Shown one piece after another: positions 63,504 through 64,000 of a DNA stretch of 64,000 bases (its first letter is position 1; every line of letters starts with the position of its first letter). Below the pieces are notes generated by a model. The model was given only the letters and a program-made list of their open reading frames with translations. It searched no databases and was not told where the DNA came from. The translations under genes and the position numbers were made by a program. This stretch comes from Bacteroidota bacterium (GTDB lineage Bacteria; Bacteroidota; Bacteroidia; UKL13-3), in contig CANNQU010000006.1 in assembly GCA_947507965.1 (NCBI GenBank), forward strand, positions 1-64,000, given 5' to 3'.

Positions 63504-64000
63504 ATGAATATTGATTTAAATTTAGGGCTATTAAGCCAGGTCTATGGTGATATTGATGTAACGATGGATATTCTTTGTCCGGAAGGATTGGCCTATAGCG
63601 AATGGTTTGAGAATGAAGAACGCACCGACGATGGACTCTACAAAGATTATCTTGACTCCGTATTTAATCGTAATGCCTATATGGTGGAGCAAAAAGGAGA
63701 TGAATACAAACCATTGGTGCCGTTAACTTTTGATGGCTTTCTTAAGTCGGCACATTATGAGAAGGAAGAACCAGATTATTATGTTGCTTTTATTGAGCTT
63801 TTCTCCAACTGTGTTTGGGATATATTTTCCGGCAATAATGCCGTTGTAAAAGAGAATGAAAAAGTGGAACTGGGCTCATGGCGTGGTAGTGCGCAATTCA
63901 TTGCCGACTTTGTAAATCATTCTTGTCATGCGGATTGTAAATTTCAAAGCAGTGATTTTTATTGTGGCAATATTGATGATGCTTTTCGTAAGGATTATTT
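63504..64000 (+). CDS. Unknown cysteine-rich protein, partial
   Basis: An open frame of 165 codons from ATG 63504 to the window edge, without stop. It begins MNIDLNLGLLSQVYGDIDVTM and has no signal peptide. It is acidic and rich in aromatic residues, with five cysteines and two histidines overall, clustered in NHSCHADCKFQ and FYCGN, which could hold a metal. The segment LGSWRGSAQFIADFVN before this cluster looks conserved in style, but I do not recognise a family. The promoter box 7 bp upstream supports the start. Confidence 0.65.
   Translation, partial: MNIDLNLGLLSQVYGDIDVTMDILCPEGLAYSEWFENEERTDDGLYKDYLDSVFNRNAYMVEQKGDEYKPLVPLTFDGFLKSAHYEKEEPDYYVAFIELFSNCVWDIFSGNNAVVKENEKVELGSWRGSAQFIADFVNHSCHADCKFQSSDFYCGNIDDAFRKDY

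Overview
The window looks like the chromosome of a Bacteroidota bacterium. The evidence is a Bacteroidota-type (subtype iii) type VI secretion locus with TssN, TssO and TssR-like proteins, a type IX secretion C-terminal sorting domain, an Omp28-family lipoprotein, an ExbB-ExbD-ExbD-TonB operon, a three-gene succinate dehydrogenase, and repeated promoter boxes of the form TAnnTTTG, the Bacteroidota -7 element. Genus cannot be fixed from sequence alone. I see no rRNA or tRNA gene, insertion sequence, prophage or CRISPR array.

Layout. (1) 1-14941, minus strand: one long T6SS operon read right to left: tssG, tssN, tssK, tssO, a second TssO-like gene, an 11-repeat T9SS-sorted surface protein, an outer-membrane barrel with a thrombospondin-type linker, a PKD-domain protein, a small envelope protein, tssR, a PAAR spike tip, and the first codons of another gene. 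Sheath, Hcp, VgrG, TssE, TssF and ClpV genes are not in the window. The T9SS-type adhesin and the barrel inside the T6SS operon are the most unusual feature. (2) 15076-24476: a metallo-beta-lactamase-fold hydrolase, acpP-fabF-rnc, asnS, uvrA and an acyl-CoA mutase large subunit. (3) 24768-31424: a TetR-controlled RND efflux operon with a clear palindromic operator. (4) 31432-41087: mutL, an MBOAT/SGNH acetylation pair, an OmpA-like protein, an Omp28 lipoprotein, a barrel protein, a PLP aminotransferase and recO. (5) 41215-50707: sdhCAB, a zinc metallopeptidase, metB with a 57-residue membrane protein, a saccharopine-dehydrogenase-like enzyme, a TMTC-like membrane/TPR protein and aat. (6) 50690-57826: hppD, exbB-exbD-exbD-tonB, accB-accC and a one-domain asparaginase homologue. 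(7) 57954-64000: a lipoprotein, a free-standing DsbD alpha domain beside full-length DsbD, enolase, a DivIC/FtsB protein, a secreted protein and the start of an unknown cysteine-rich protein.

Regulation. TAnnTTTG boxes lie within about 3-13 nt of the start codon at many genes (for example 15725, 24484, 33268, 48289, 62619, 63489), which predicts leaderless or very short-leader mRNAs and also corrects several start sites. The best complete promoter is accB (TTTG, 18 bp, TACATTTG). Strong hairpin terminators close the OmpA, Omp28, sdhB/metallopeptidase and tonB units. An orphan terminator at 55158-55203 with an alternative upstream pairing partner may mark a small RNA.
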